The notes beneath the pieces were generated by a model. It was not told where the DNA came from. It saw only the letters and a list, made by a program, of their open reading frames with translations, and made no database searches. From positions 1 through 64,000 of the forward strand of contig NZ_JACHGP010000023.1 in NCBI RefSeq assembly GCF_014202335.1: DNA of 64,000 nt, written 5' to 3'. This DNA is from Mycobacterium sp. AZCC_0083. Its GTDB lineage: Bacteria > Actinomycetota > Actinomycetes > Mycobacteriales > Mycobacteriaceae. Within the stretch, counting starts at the first letter, position 1. Each line of letters begins with the position of its first letter. A program made the position numbers and the translations under genes. Shown here piece by piece: positions 51,358-60,212 of this stretch.

Positions 51358-52416
51358 ATGTACGAGAAGGATGGCGAGAAGTACTTCATCGTCGACGCCC
51401 ACATCGCTCTCTGGGACGCCCGTCCGGAGAACCAGCGCAACATCCACGGCAAGCAGTTCATCGACTGCTTCTACGACTATCACCGCAATCTGTCGCCCGA
51501 ATCCGAGGTGTGGAGCTACGAGGAGTACCTCTACCAGGGTGGCGAGCGACTGATGAAGGACCTGTTCACCGACGGCTATGTCGACCATGCGATCTTCCAG
51601 CCGGCGTACCTTGGCGAGTTCTACTACCGCGGCTTCGGGCAGACCGATGAGGCGTCCGCGTTGGCGGCGGCGCATCCCGACAAGCTGACCTACAACCACC
51701 ATTTCGACCCCCGAAACGGTGAGTCCGGCCTCGATCAGCTACGCGCCGACGCCGAGAGGTTCAACCTCAAGGGCGTCAAGCTGTACACCGCCGAATGGCA
51801 TGGCGAGTCGCGCGGCTACAAGCTCGACGATCCGTGGGCGCATCGTTATCTCGAAGCCTGCCAGGAGCTCGGGATCCGCAACATTCACGTCCACAAGGGC
51901 CCCACCATCAGGCCGTTGGATCGGGATGCCTTCGACGTCGCCGACATCGATCACGTCGCCTCCGACTACACCGATCTGAACTTCGTCGTCGAGCACTGCG
52001 GACTGCCCCGCCTGGAGGACTTCTGCTGGATCGCCACCCAGGAGCCCAACGTGCACGCCGGACTTGCGGTCGCGATGCCGTTCATTCACACCCGGCCGAA
52101 ATACTTCGCGCAGATCATGGGCGAACTGCTCTACTGGGTCGGCGAGGACCGCATCCAATTTTCCTCTGACTACGCACTGTGGACACCGCGCTGGCTCGTC
52201 GAAGCGTTCGTTGATTTCCAGATTCCCGACGATCTCGGCGAGTACCCGGCGATCACCACCGAGCAGAAGAAGAAGATCCTCGGCCTCAACGCGGCGAAGA
52301 TGTACGACATCGCGGTCCCGGCCGAGTCGCGGCTGCCGGCTGCAGACGAACCCGCGGTCGGCCCGCGCGGCGCCGACAACGTCACCGAAGCGGCGGACCA
52401 TCTGGTCGGGGCCTGA
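51358..52416 (+). CDS. amidohydrolase-family (ACMSD-like) protein of the mim operon
   Basis: A 352-residue TIM-barrel amidohydrolase-2 family member. Metal-ligand positions are seen as DAHIALWD near the start (D-x-H), NIHVHKGPT, VVEHCGLPR and FSSDYALW (late Asp). Such genes regularly follow propane/acetone monooxygenase components and are thought to help enzyme maturation or substrate breakdown; the reaction is unknown. GGAG precedes the ATG, and the next gene starts 1 nt after its stop codon. Confidence 0.85.
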   Translation: MYEKDGEKYFIVDAHIALWDARPENQRNIHGKQFIDCFYDYHRNLSPESEVWSYEEYLYQGGERLMKDLFTDGYVDHAIFQPAYLGEFYYRGFGQTDEASALAAAHPDKLTYNHHFDPRNGESGLDQLRADAERFNLKGVKLYTAEWHGESRGYKLDDPWAHRYLEACQELGIRNIHVHKGPTIRPLDRDAFDVADIDHVASDYTDLNFVVEHCGLPRLEDFCWIATQEPNVHAGLAVAMPFIHTRPKYFAQIMGELLYWVGEDRIQFSSDYALWTPRWLVEAFVDFQIPDDLGEYPAITTEQKKKILGLNAAKMYDIAVPAESRLPAADEPAVGPRGADNVTEAADHLVGA

Positions 52417-52417
52417 T

Positions 52418-53155
52418 GTGAACCTGCACGACGAGGCGTACGCGGCGCTGGGGGCGGTAGTTGATCCCGAGCTCGACGAGCCGATCACCGATCTGGGGTT
52501 CGTCCGCTCGCTCGTGACGACTGGCGGCGACGTCGAAGTCCATCTTCGGCTGCCGACGTCGTTCTGCGCGCCGAACTTCGCGTACCTGATGGCGTCCGAC
52601 GCCAAAGATGCTCTCACGAAGCTTGATTGGACCGAGCGGGTGGTGGTCGAGCTCGACGACCATCATGACTCGGACATCATCAATGCGGGGCTCGCCACGG
52701 ACGCCGGGTACCGGGGCACGTTCGGTCAAGAGGCAGACAGCGACCTCGACGACCTGAGGCTCACATTCCAACGCAAGGCGCACACGGCCGCGATGGAACG
52801 CTGCCTGACACAGCTGCTGCGGTCTGACCCCGATCGGCCCGAGGCATCGCTTGGGCAGGTAAGACTGCACGACCTGCCGGACAACCCGATCACAAACGCG
52901 TTGCTCCGGCGCCGGGCCGTCCTCGGCCTGTCGCTCGCGCCGCAGTCCGTGGTGATGGTCGATCACCACGGCCGCGGTTATGTCCCCGACGATGTGCCGG
53001 TCGGGTTGCGCCGCGCCAGGTCCACCCGCATCTCCATCGACGGCAATGCCCACTTCTGCCGTGGGCTGCTGAGCACTCGATATCCCGCCGAATCATCCGC
53101 CGCACTGCGTGATCCGACCTTCGTACCGCTGGCCACGCTGACGATCCCCGATTGA
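52418..53155 (+). CDS. MIP18/DUF59 metal-sulfur assembly-type protein
   Basis: A 245-residue protein whose N-terminal 100 residues form a DUF59/MIP18 domain (EAYAALGAVVDPELDEPITD, SFCAPNFAYLMASD). This is the domain of iron-sulfur and diiron assembly factors such as PaaD, SufT and the propane-operon equivalents. The C-terminal half has no known motif. The GTG at 52418 is two bases after the amidohydrolase stop. It probably helps load iron into MimA or MimB, together with MimG. Confidence 0.8.
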   Translation: MNLHDEAYAALGAVVDPELDEPITDLGFVRSLVTTGGDVEVHLRLPTSFCAPNFAYLMASDAKDALTKLDWTERVVVELDDHHDSDIINAGLATDAGYRGTFGQEADSDLDDLRLTFQRKAHTAAMERCLTQLLRSDPDRPEASLGQVRLHDLPDNPITNALLRRRAVLGLSLAPQSVVMVDHHGRGYVPDDVPVGLRRARSTRISIDGNAHFCRGLLSTRYPAESSAALRDPTFVPLATLTIPD

Positions 53156-53172
53156 GGAAAGGAACTCCACCC

Positions 53173-54207
53173 ATGAGCACCATGCGAGCCGTCCAGGTAG
53201 TGGGCTACCACCAGAACCTCGAGATGACGGAGGTACCGGTCCCCACTCCGACCGGACCCTTCGACGTCATCGTGAAGATCGGCGGAGCGGGAGTGTGCCG
53301 AACCGATCTGCACATCCTCGAAGGCCAATGGGCCGAAAAATCCCAGGTCCAGCTGCCCTACACGATCGGGCACGAAAACGCCGGCTGGGTCGACGCGGTC
53401 GGGTCCGCGGTGACCAATGTCCGCGAAGGGGACAAGGTGATCGTGCACCCGTTGATCACCTGCGGGCTGTGCCGTGCCTGTCGCTCCGGCGACGACGTGC
53501 ACTGCGAGGCCAACGCCTTTCCCGGCATCGACACCAACGGGGGCTACGCGGACTACCTCAAGACGTCGGCCCGCAGCGTCGTGAAGATCGACGACGCACT
53601 GGAACCCGCTGATGTCGCGGCACTCGCCGATGCCGGCCTTACCGCCTACCACGCAGCCGCGAAGGCCGCGCGTCGCCTCACACCTCGGGATCGCTGCGTG
53701 GTGATCGGCGCAGGAGGGTTGGGGCACATCGGTATTCAGGTGCTCAAAGCACTCACGCCAGCCGAGATCATCGTGGTGGATCGCAACGCCGACGCCGTCA
53801 AGCTCGCATTGTCCATTGGCGCCGACCACGCGGTCGTCGCCGACGGATCACAGGTGGCGCAGGTCCTGGAACTCACCGGCGGCAACGGCGCGGAGGCCGT
53901 TATCGACTTCGTCGGCGAGGGCGGCGCGACCAGCGAAGGGGTACAAATGCTCCGCGGCGCAGGGGATTACCACGTCGTCGGTTACGGCGAGAACATCGAC
54001 GTCCCGACGATCGACATCATCTCCAACGAGATCAACTTCATCGGCAACCTCGTCGGGTCGTACAACGATCTGTGCGACCTGATGGTGCTCGCCGCCCGCG
54101 GAGCCGTCCATCTGCACACCGTGAAGTACCGGCTCGACGACTTCCAGTCCGCCATCGACGACCTGGACGCCGGAAAGATCCGTGGCAGGGCGATCCTCGT
54201 GCCCTGA
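53173..54207 (+). CDS. zinc-dependent alcohol dehydrogenase
   Basis: A 344-residue medium-chain alcohol dehydrogenase. Catalytic zinc ligands are Cys42 and His67-Glu68 (GHENAG). The structural zinc Cys97, Cys100, Cys103 and Cys111 are all present, and the NAD fold is VIGAGGLGHIG. It oxidises the alcohols made by the monooxygenase (2-propanol to acetone, or acetol). The ATG at 53173 follows GAAAGGAA. Operon position matches other mim/prm clusters. Confidence 0.92.
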   Translation: MSTMRAVQVVGYHQNLEMTEVPVPTPTGPFDVIVKIGGAGVCRTDLHILEGQWAEKSQVQLPYTIGHENAGWVDAVGSAVTNVREGDKVIVHPLITCGLCRACRSGDDVHCEANAFPGIDTNGGYADYLKTSARSVVKIDDALEPADVAALADAGLTAYHAAAKAARRLTPRDRCVVIGAGGLGHIGIQVLKALTPAEIIVVDRNADAVKLALSIGADHAVVADGSQVAQVLELTGGNGAEAVIDFVGEGGATSEGVQMLRGAGDYHVVGYGENIDVPTIDIISNEINFIGNLVGSYNDLCDLMVLAARGAVHLHTVKYRLDDFQSAIDDLDAGKIRGRAILVP

Positions 54208-54264
54208 TCGGACCCAGAACGCTTTCGTTGACTTCAAAAACTTCAAGACAAAGGTGCGTACGAC

Positions 54265-55914
54265 ATGGCTAAAGATCTCAGATTCAGCAAGGACGCTCGA
54301 GCGCTGCTCGAAGTGGGCGTGAACGCTCTAGCTGACGCGGTCAAGGTGACGTTGGGGCCCAAAGGCCGTAACGCGGTGTTGGAGAAGCTCACCGGAGCAC
54401 CGACGATCACCAACGACGGCGTCACCATCGCGAAGGAGATTCAACTGCGTGATCCCTTCGCGAACATGGGCGCTCAGCTCGTCAAGGAGGTGGCCACCAA
54501 GACCAACGGCGTCGCCGGTGACGGAACGACAACCGCGACGGTGCTCGCGCAGGCGATGGTGCGTGAAGGCCTGAGGGCGGTCGAGGCCGGCGCCAACCCC
54601 ATCCAACTCAAACGTGGCATCGAAAGGGCCACCGCCGCCGTGGTCGACACCCTGCGCCAACGCAGCCGCAACACCACCGGCGAGGCCGACCTGCGCCACG
54701 TCGCGACCCTCTCGGCGAACAATGACAGCGACATCGGTGACGTCATCGCCGCGGCACTGACCAGGGTCGGCGCCGACGGAGTCGTGACCGTGGAGGAATG
54801 GCCACAATTCGGTCTTGGGCTCAGCTACGTCGACGGCGTTGAGTTCGACCACGGCTACGTCTCGCCGTACTTCGTGACCGACAAGGACCGGATGGAGGCT
54901 GTGCTGGAGGACGCCTATGTGTTGCTGACCAACCAGAAGATCTCCACCGTGCAGACCCTGATGCCGGTTCTCGAGCAGGTACAACGCGCCAAGAAGCCGC
55001 TGCTGATCCTGTGCGAGAACATCGACGGACCGGCATTGAGCATGCTCGTGACCAACAACGTGCACGACACCTTCCGCTCAGTCGTGGTGCGAGCACCTGG
55101 CTTCGGCCACCGCAGGGTCGCCGAACTCGAAGACCTGGCAACCCTGCTGGGCGGTACGGTGGTCAGCCCCGAGTCCGGGCTGGCACTGGAGAACGTGCGC
55201 ATCGAACACCTGGGAAGAGCGGCGAAGGTGACCGTCACCGAGCGCTTCACCACCCTCGTCGGCGGCGCGGGCTCCACGGCCGACGTGGAAGCACGGATCG
55301 GCCAGATCGAACGCGAGCTGAACCGCGCCCAAAATGAGCACGACCAGGACAACCTGCAATTGCGGGTCGCTCGGCTGTCCGGCCGGGTCGCGGTTATCCA
55401 CGTCGGCGCCGCGACCGACGTCGAACTCAAGGAAAAGCTCCACCGGGTGGAGGACTCGTTGTCGGCGACGCGCGCCGCCCTCGAGGAGGGCGTCGTCGCG
55501 GGCGGCGGATCCGCGCTGCTGCAGGCACAGCCCGCGCTGGACCTGCTCGAGCTCACCGGAGATGTGGCCGAAGGACGTGAGATCGTGCGCCGTGCGGTCG
55601 AGGAACCACTGAGATGGATCGCGATCAACGCCGGCTTCGACGGCGACGAAGTGGTCGCAAGGGTCGCGAAACTGCCTGTCGGACAGGGCTTCAACGCCGT
55701 CACCGACAGTTACGGGGACATGTCCGAGGCCGGTGTCATCGATCCACTGAAGGTGACGCGATCCGCATTGCAAAGCGCGGCGTCGATCGCTGCACTGCTC
55801 CTCACCACCGAGACGCTCGTCGTCGAGGAGATCCTGGTCAACCCAGGCGCGATCATCGCCCCCGGATTCGGTGATCTCGCCGAAGGCATGGTCCGCCCGT
55901 CCAACATCTACTGA
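54265..55914 (+). CDS. mimG: GroEL-like chaperonin for the monooxygenase
   Basis: This 549-residue GroEL paralogue carries the ATPase motifs NDGVTIAKE (Asp52) and GDGTTTATVLA (Asp86-Thr88). Unlike housekeeping GroEL, it ends in RPSNIY with no Gly-Gly-Met or His-rich tail. In M. smegmatis and M. goodii the operon-encoded MimG is needed for folding MimA. No groES gene accompanies it, so it must use the cellular GroES or work without one. It lies 57 nt after the alcohol dehydrogenase with AAAGGTG upstream. Confidence 0.93.
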   Translation: MAKDLRFSKDARALLEVGVNALADAVKVTLGPKGRNAVLEKLTGAPTITNDGVTIAKEIQLRDPFANMGAQLVKEVATKTNGVAGDGTTTATVLAQAMVREGLRAVEAGANPIQLKRGIERATAAVVDTLRQRSRNTTGEADLRHVATLSANNDSDIGDVIAAALTRVGADGVVTVEEWPQFGLGLSYVDGVEFDHGYVSPYFVTDKDRMEAVLEDAYVLLTNQKISTVQTLMPVLEQVQRAKKPLLILCENIDGPALSMLVTNNVHDTFRSVVVRAPGFGHRRVAELEDLATLLGGTVVSPESGLALENVRIEHLGRAAKVTVTERFTTLVGGAGSTADVEARIGQIERELNRAQNEHDQDNLQLRVARLSGRVAVIHVGAATDVELKEKLHRVEDSLSATRAALEEGVVAGGGSALLQAQPALDLLELTGDVAEGREIVRRAVEEPLRWIAINAGFDGDEVVARVAKLPVGQGFNAVTDSYGDMSEAGVIDPLKVTRSALQSAASIAALLLTTETLVVEEILVNPGAIIAPGFGDLAEGMVRPSNIY

Positions 55915-55945
55915 CGCCGTCCACGACACTGGTTAGGAGGTCGAG

Positions 55946-56515
55946 ATGTGCTCGTATCCAACGGCTTTGCGGCGTTTCGCCCTGATATCGGATGATGTCG
56001 GCGACGGCAGCATATTCGATGCGCCCCAACTCAGCGGTGTACTCGGGGCCGATGGTGACGACATCTCACCACACCTGCGGTGGCAGGGTGCGCCCACTCC
56101 CACGCTCAGCTACGTCGTCACGATGTTCGACGAGCAAGGGCTGGGCGGCTCCGGGTTCTGGCACTGGATCGTCGTCGACATCCCACCCGGCATGACCGAA
56201 CTCAGATCTGACGCGGGACACCCGAGCGGGCGTGGATTGCCGAACTGTGCCCGCCAGCTCCCCAACGATCTCAAGCTCACCCGGTACATCGGAGCCTCCC
56301 CGCCGCTAGGCGACCGACCACATACCTACCGCATCTCGGTTCATGCTCTCGACGTGGCGCGCCTGGACATTTCCGATGACGGCACGCCCGCTTGGCTGCT
56401 GTCACAGCTGTATCGGCATGCCATCGGACGGGCCAGTATCAGTGTGATCGGCGAGTATCCACAACTCGCATCCTCGAAGGCAGGAGGCCGCATGACGGTG
56501 AAGGCGTACCGGTGA
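55946..56515 (+). CDS. PEBP/YbhB-family protein
   Basis: A 189-residue phosphatidylethanolamine-binding-like protein: ISPHLRWQGAPTPTLSYVVT, FWHWIVVDIPPGM and YIGASPPLGDRPHTY with the conserved ligand-pocket residues D-P-H region changed but recognisable. AGGAGG lies five bases before the ATG. It directly follows mimG in the same direction, so it may belong to the operon; a role in solvent or aldehyde stress is speculative. Its stop overlaps the next start (GTGA). Confidence 0.85.
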   Translation: MCSYPTALRRFALISDDVGDGSIFDAPQLSGVLGADGDDISPHLRWQGAPTPTLSYVVTMFDEQGLGGSGFWHWIVVDIPPGMTELRSDAGHPSGRGLPNCARQLPNDLKLTRYIGASPPLGDRPHTYRISVHALDVARLDISDDGTPAWLLSQLYRHAIGRASISVIGEYPQLASSKAGGRMTVKAYR

Positions 56516-56835
56516 TTTTCATCGTCGTTCGTTTCGAAACGAAGCCGGAGTGGTCGGACCGCTGGCCGGAGCTGGTGGCCGGGTTCACTCGGGCCACCCG
56601 GGCCGAGGAAGGAAATCTGTGGTTCGACTGGTCGCGCAGCCTTGAGGACCCGGCTGAATACGTTCTCGTCGAGGCGTTCCGTGATCCCACAGCCGGCTCC
56701 GCGCACGTCAGCAGTGATCACTTCGCGTCCGCGATGCGCGAACTCCCACAGGCGCTCGCCTCAACGCCACGAATCATCAGCCAGACCCTCGACGCGTCGG
56801 GTTGGTCAGCGATGGCGGAGATGTCGGTTCACTGA
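56512..56835 (+). CDS. antibiotic biosynthesis monooxygenase-domain protein
   Basis: A 107-residue ABM/EthD-like ferredoxin-fold protein: FIVVRFETKPEWSDRWPELV, GNLWFDWSRSLEDPAEYVLV and FRDPTAGSAHVSSDHF. Such small dimers act as quinone- or heme-type monooxygenases or stress proteins. It starts at a GTG that overlaps the PEBP stop by 4 nt, so it is translationally coupled to it and probably the last gene of the mim transcription unit. Confidence 0.8.
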   Translation: MIFIVVRFETKPEWSDRWPELVAGFTRATRAEEGNLWFDWSRSLEDPAEYVLVEAFRDPTAGSAHVSSDHFASAMRELPQALASTPRIISQTLDASGWSAMAEMSVH

Positions 56836-57016
56836 CTGCTGCGTCGGTACTCGGCTAACGCCATTCGCGCTGATCTTCGAGCCGGCGATCGGCCGCTGGA
56901 CGATGAGCGGTAGACATCGATTCCAGTTGGTGGGGGGCATGGATGGGGGTCAGCGGCGACGACAGGGCTTCTGTGGGGCGCAACTCTGGAAAGGGCAAGC
57001 ACAGACAGTCTTTCGA

Positions 57017-57325
57017 ATGGATACCAATATGCGCACTGGAATGAAGTACCTGACATCGGCGTTGGCAGCCGGCGCTGCCGCGGCAGCCATCGCCGTCGCT
57101 CCCGCGGCGATGGCCGATCCCGCTCCGGCTCAGCCGGCAGTGGTGGCCACCGCGTCGAGCGCCATGGCCGGCGGACACATCGTCCAGGCCGGTCACGGCG
57201 GCGGCGGCGGTTTTCACGGCGGCGGCGGCGGCGGTTTTCACGGCGGCGGCTGGGGCGGTGACCGCGGCGGCTGGCACGGCGACCGCGGCTGGGGCGGTCC
57301 CTGGTTCCCTTGGGGCTGGCGGTAA
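57017..57325 (+). CDS. secreted glycine-rich small protein
   Basis: A 102-residue protein with a Sec signal peptide (MKYLTSALAAGAAAAAIAVA, cleavage likely at AMA-DP) and a mature part of Ala/Pro-rich linker followed by a Gly-His-Trp-rich repeat tail (GGGGGFHGGG, GGWGGDRGGWHGDRGWGG). This is a mycobacterial exported type with no known function; His-rich glycine tails may bind metals. ATGs at 57017, 57029 and 57041 are all possible; the last would start directly at the signal. A strong hairpin follows the stop. Confidence 0.7.
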   Translation: MDTNMRTGMKYLTSALAAGAAAAAIAVAPAAMADPAPAQPAVVATASSAMAGGHIVQAGHGGGGGFHGGGGGGFHGGGWGGDRGGWHGDRGWGGPWFPWGWR

Positions 57326-57351
57326 CGGTCAAGAATCACCCACCTCAGACA

Positions 57352-57385
57352 GGCCCGCACCGGTGACCCCTCGCCGGTGCGGGCC
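57352..57385 (+). terminator. perfect 12-bp hairpin after the Gly-rich gene
   Basis: Arms GGCCCGCACCGG (57352-57363) and CCGGTGCGGGCC (57374-57385) enclose a 10-nt loop. No U-tract follows, as is common for mycobacterial terminators. Confidence 0.65.
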
Positions 57386-57459
57386 GTCGGGCTTCCGAGC
57401 CGTCGACCACCATCGGCCTGTCCGACGCCGCGAGTTCCGGGCTCCCTAGGATTGCACCG

Positions 57460-59046
57460 ATGACCCCACCGTTCTCCTGGGAGCTGCCCTACGCATGGCC
57501 GCGCAAACCCGTGCTGGCGCGCAACGTGGTCTGCACGTCCCAACCGCTGGCCGCACAAGCCGGTCTGGCGATGCTCGCCGACGGCGGCAGCGCGGTCGAC
57601 GCGGCACTGGCGGCCGCGATCACCCTGACGCTGGTCGAGCCGGTGTCCAACGGCATCGGCTCCGACGCCTTCGCCATCGTGTGGGACGGCGAGACGTTGC
57701 ATGGGCTGAACGCCTCGGGGCGCTCGCCTGCCGCATGGACTCCGGAGTACTTCGGCGGCGGCCCCGTACCGGAGCGGGGTTGGAACTCGGTCACCGTGCC
57801 TGGCGCGGTGTCGGCGTGGACCGAGCTGCACGCCCGGTTCGGCAGGCTGCCGTTTGCGCGGCTCTTCGAGCCGGCGATCGGCTACGGGCGCGAAGGCTTC
57901 CTCGTCTCGCCGACGGTCGCCGGGCAGTGGGCCGCGCAGGCGAAGGAGCTGCGGATGCAGCCGGGGTTCGCCGAGGCGTTCCTGCCTGGCGGACGGACGC
58001 CTTCACCGGGGGAGCTGTTCCGGCTGCCCGAACACGCGGCGACGTTGGAGAAGATCGCGGCAACGGGCGGGGAGGCGTTCTACCGCGGCGAACTCGCCGC
58101 AACGATGGAGGCGCATTCGACCGCGAACGGCGGTGTCATGCTGGCCTCGGACCTCGCTGCACACCGAGCCGACTGGGTCGACCCGATCAGCATCGACTAC
58201 CGCGGCTACACCCTGCACGAGATCCCACCCAACGGTCAGGGGATCGTCGCCTTGATCGCGCTGGGCATCCTGCAGCACTTCGACATGGCCTCGCTCCCAG
58301 TCGATTCGGCAGACAGCGTGCACCTCCAGATCGAGGCGATCAAGCTGGCGTTCGCCGACGCGCTGGCCTACGTCGCCGACCCCGACCACATGCTGGTGGG
58401 CCCACAACAACTCCTCGACGCCGAATACCTGAAGCAGCGGTCGACGCTGATCGACCCGGTGCGGGCCACACCGGTCGCGGCCGGCAGGCCGCCGGGAGGC
58501 GGCACGGTCTATCTGACCGCCGCCGACGCGTCCGGGATGATGGTGTCGATGATCCAGTCCAACTACGAGGGCTTCGGATCGGGCGTGGTGGTGCCGGGCA
58601 CCGGGATCTCCCTGCAAAACCGTGGGACGGAGTTCAGCGCGACACCGGGGCACCCCAATCTGGTTGGGCCGCACAAGCGTCCGTACCACACCATCGTCCC
58701 CGGCTTCCTCACCAGAGACGGCGCCCCTGTGATGGGTTTCGGCGTGATGGGCGGCACCATGCAGCCGCAAGGGCATCTGCAGATCGTGGCGCGCATCGCC
58801 GACCACGGCCAGAACCCACAGGCGGCGTGTGACGGCCCGCGGTTCCGATGGATACACGGCATGCAGGTGAGCGTCGAGGACGGCTTCCCGCGGGAAACGG
58901 TCGACGAGCTGCGTCGGCGCGGCCACGATCTCGTCGTGGTCAACGACTACAACCAGTTCGGCAGCTGCCAGGCGATCTGGCGCCTGCCCGACGGGTATCT
59001 GGCGGCGAGCGACCCGCGCCGCGACGGGCAGGCCGCCGGTTTCTGA
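57460..59046 (+). CDS. gamma-glutamyltransferase family protein
   Basis: A 528-residue Ntn-hydrolase that processes itself and removes or transfers gamma-glutamyl groups. N-terminal segments ADGGSAVDAALAAAITLTLV, EPVSNGIGSDAFAIVW and PGAVSAWTELHARFG are typical. The new N-terminal nucleophile is Thr349 (GGTVYLTAADASG), followed by FGSGVVVPGTGISLQNRG and MGGTMQPQGHLQIV. No signal peptide is seen, so it may be cytoplasmic, of the YwrD/short Ggt type. It stands alone. Confidence 0.88.
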   Translation: MTPPFSWELPYAWPRKPVLARNVVCTSQPLAAQAGLAMLADGGSAVDAALAAAITLTLVEPVSNGIGSDAFAIVWDGETLHGLNASGRSPAAWTPEYFGGGPVPERGWNSVTVPGAVSAWTELHARFGRLPFARLFEPAIGYGREGFLVSPTVAGQWAAQAKELRMQPGFAEAFLPGGRTPSPGELFRLPEHAATLEKIAATGGEAFYRGELAATMEAHSTANGGVMLASDLAAHRADWVDPISIDYRGYTLHEIPPNGQGIVALIALGILQHFDMASLPVDSADSVHLQIEAIKLAFADALAYVADPDHMLVGPQQLLDAEYLKQRSTLIDPVRATPVAAGRPPGGGTVYLTAADASGMMVSMIQSNYEGFGSGVVVPGTGISLQNRGTEFSATPGHPNLVGPHKRPYHTIVPGFLTRDGAPVMGFGVMGGTMQPQGHLQIVARIADHGQNPQAACDGPRFRWIHGMQVSVEDGFPRETVDELRRRGHDLVVVNDYNQFGSCQAIWRLPDGYLAASDPRRDGQAAGF

Positions 59047-59068
59047 GCCGACCCGAACGACTAGTCCG

Positions 59069-59455
59069 TCACAGGCTGCTGAGGTCGTCGGGCACGTCGA
59101 TGGCGTGCTCGCGCAGCGTCTCGAGGGGCACCACCTCGAGGGTGCGCTCGTGGGTGGCCGCCAGCACCACCGGCGCGGCGTAGCCATCGCTTTGGGCGCG
59201 CAGCCAATTCACCGCGGTGACGCACCAGCGGTCGCCGGGCGAGAGGCCAGGGAACCGGTACTGCGGCATCGGGGTCGAGAGGTCGTTGCCGATGGTGCGC
59301 TGATGTTCCAGGAACTCACTGGTGACGACGGCACAGATGGTGTGCCTGCCGTGGTCCTCGTCCCCGGTCGAGCAGCAGCCGTCGCGGTAGAAGCCGGTGA
59401 GCGGGTCGGTTCCGCACGGCTCCAGCGGGCCGCCAAGCACGTTGCGATCAGCCAT
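59069..59455 (-). CDS. DUF2237-family protein
   Basis: A 128-residue protein with the DUF2237 layout: NVLGGPLEPCGTDPLTGFYR, DGCCSTGDEDHGRHTICAVV, then LSPGDRWCVTAVNWLRA and HERTLEVVPLETLREHA. The conserved Cys pair and Asp-His suggest a metal or catalytic site, but the function is unknown. The start MADRN at 59455 overlaps the hydrolase stop by 8 nt, so it is the last gene of the AMP ligase-hydrolase-DUF2237 operon. Confidence 0.85.
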   Translation of the reverse strand: MADRNVLGGPLEPCGTDPLTGFYRDGCCSTGDEDHGRHTICAVVTSEFLEHQRTIGNDLSTPMPQYRFPGLSPGDRWCVTAVNWLRAQSDGYAAPVVLAATHERTLEVVPLETLREHAIDVPDDLSSL

Positions 59456-60212
59456 TGGCCAAGTATCCACCGAGCGAGTCCCAGAAGCGGGTCAGTGCGG
59501 CCGCGCCCCGTTCCGGATCCTGCACCATCCACCAGTGGCCAAGCCCGTCGAGCACCTCGGTGCGGGCTCCCGCGCGCGCCGCGGCCCGCCGCCGAATCTC
59601 CTCCGAGCCGACGTAGTGGTCCTCGGTCGCCAGCAGGCAGAGCCCGGGTCGCGCCGCGGCCCGCTCCAGCGACCGGCCCGCCTCGGCGAGGGCGGGGTGG
59701 CGCGCCGAGCGGTAGAGCGCGAGCAGTGCTCGAGCCATCTCAGGGCCGTGGGCGGTCGCCATCTTGGCTGCCACCTCGGGTGTCAGGCCAAGCCCGACCA
59801 GCCGATCCGTTCGGTCCTGCAGCGTCCCGCCGAGCATGGCGTCGGCCAGCCGTTCGCCCTCCACGGGCGTCTGCCACACCAGCGCCGCCTCGTGCCAGAC
59901 GTAGTCGGGATCGAACACCCCGATGATGTCGCTGACCCAGCTGCGCACCAACTCTGGGCGATGCATCATCACGTTGACGACGTGGTTGCCGCCCCAGTCG
60001 TGTCCGACGACGTCGACCGGTCCATCGACGCGTGACAACTCGTCCTCCAGCCAGTCGCGGTAGTCCAGGTAGGTCGCTGGCCAGCCGTCCGGCAACGGGG
60101 CGCCGAAGCCCGGCGGGGACAGCCGGATCACGTCGTCTCTGCCGAGTGTCTCGACCAGAGGATCCCAGACCGCGTCGGTCTCCGGGTTGCCGTGCACCAG
60201 TACCACCGTCAC
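59448..60212 (-). CDS. alpha/beta hydrolase (dehalogenase/epoxide hydrolase-like)
   Basis: A 254-residue alpha/beta hydrolase: HGNP oxyanion motif, V-V-G-H-D-W-G-G nucleophile elbow with Asp rather than Ser (as in epoxide hydrolases and haloalkane dehalogenases), ATEDHYVG and GLGHWW with the catalytic His. It starts inside the AMP ligase stop (4-nt overlap), so the two are coupled. Epoxide, halide or ester hydrolysis cannot be told apart here. Confidence 0.82.
   Translation of the reverse strand: MTVVLVHGNPETDAVWDPLVETLGRDDVIRLSPPGFGAPLPDGWPATYLDYRDWLEDELSRVDGPVDVVGHDWGGNHVVNVMMHRPELVRSWVSDIIGVFDPDYVWHEAALVWQTPVEGERLADAMLGGTLQDRTDRLVGLGLTPEVAAKMATAHGPEMARALLALYRSARHPALAEAGRSLERAAARPGLCLLATEDHYVGSEEIRRRAAARAGARTEVLDGLGHWWMVQDPERGAAALTRFWDSLGGYLANG

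Noticed and set aside
57180..57280. GGC-rich repeats as a CRISPR or structural repeat array
   Set aside because: They encode the glycine tail of a secreted protein; no spacer pattern. No CRISPR array is seen anywhere in the window.
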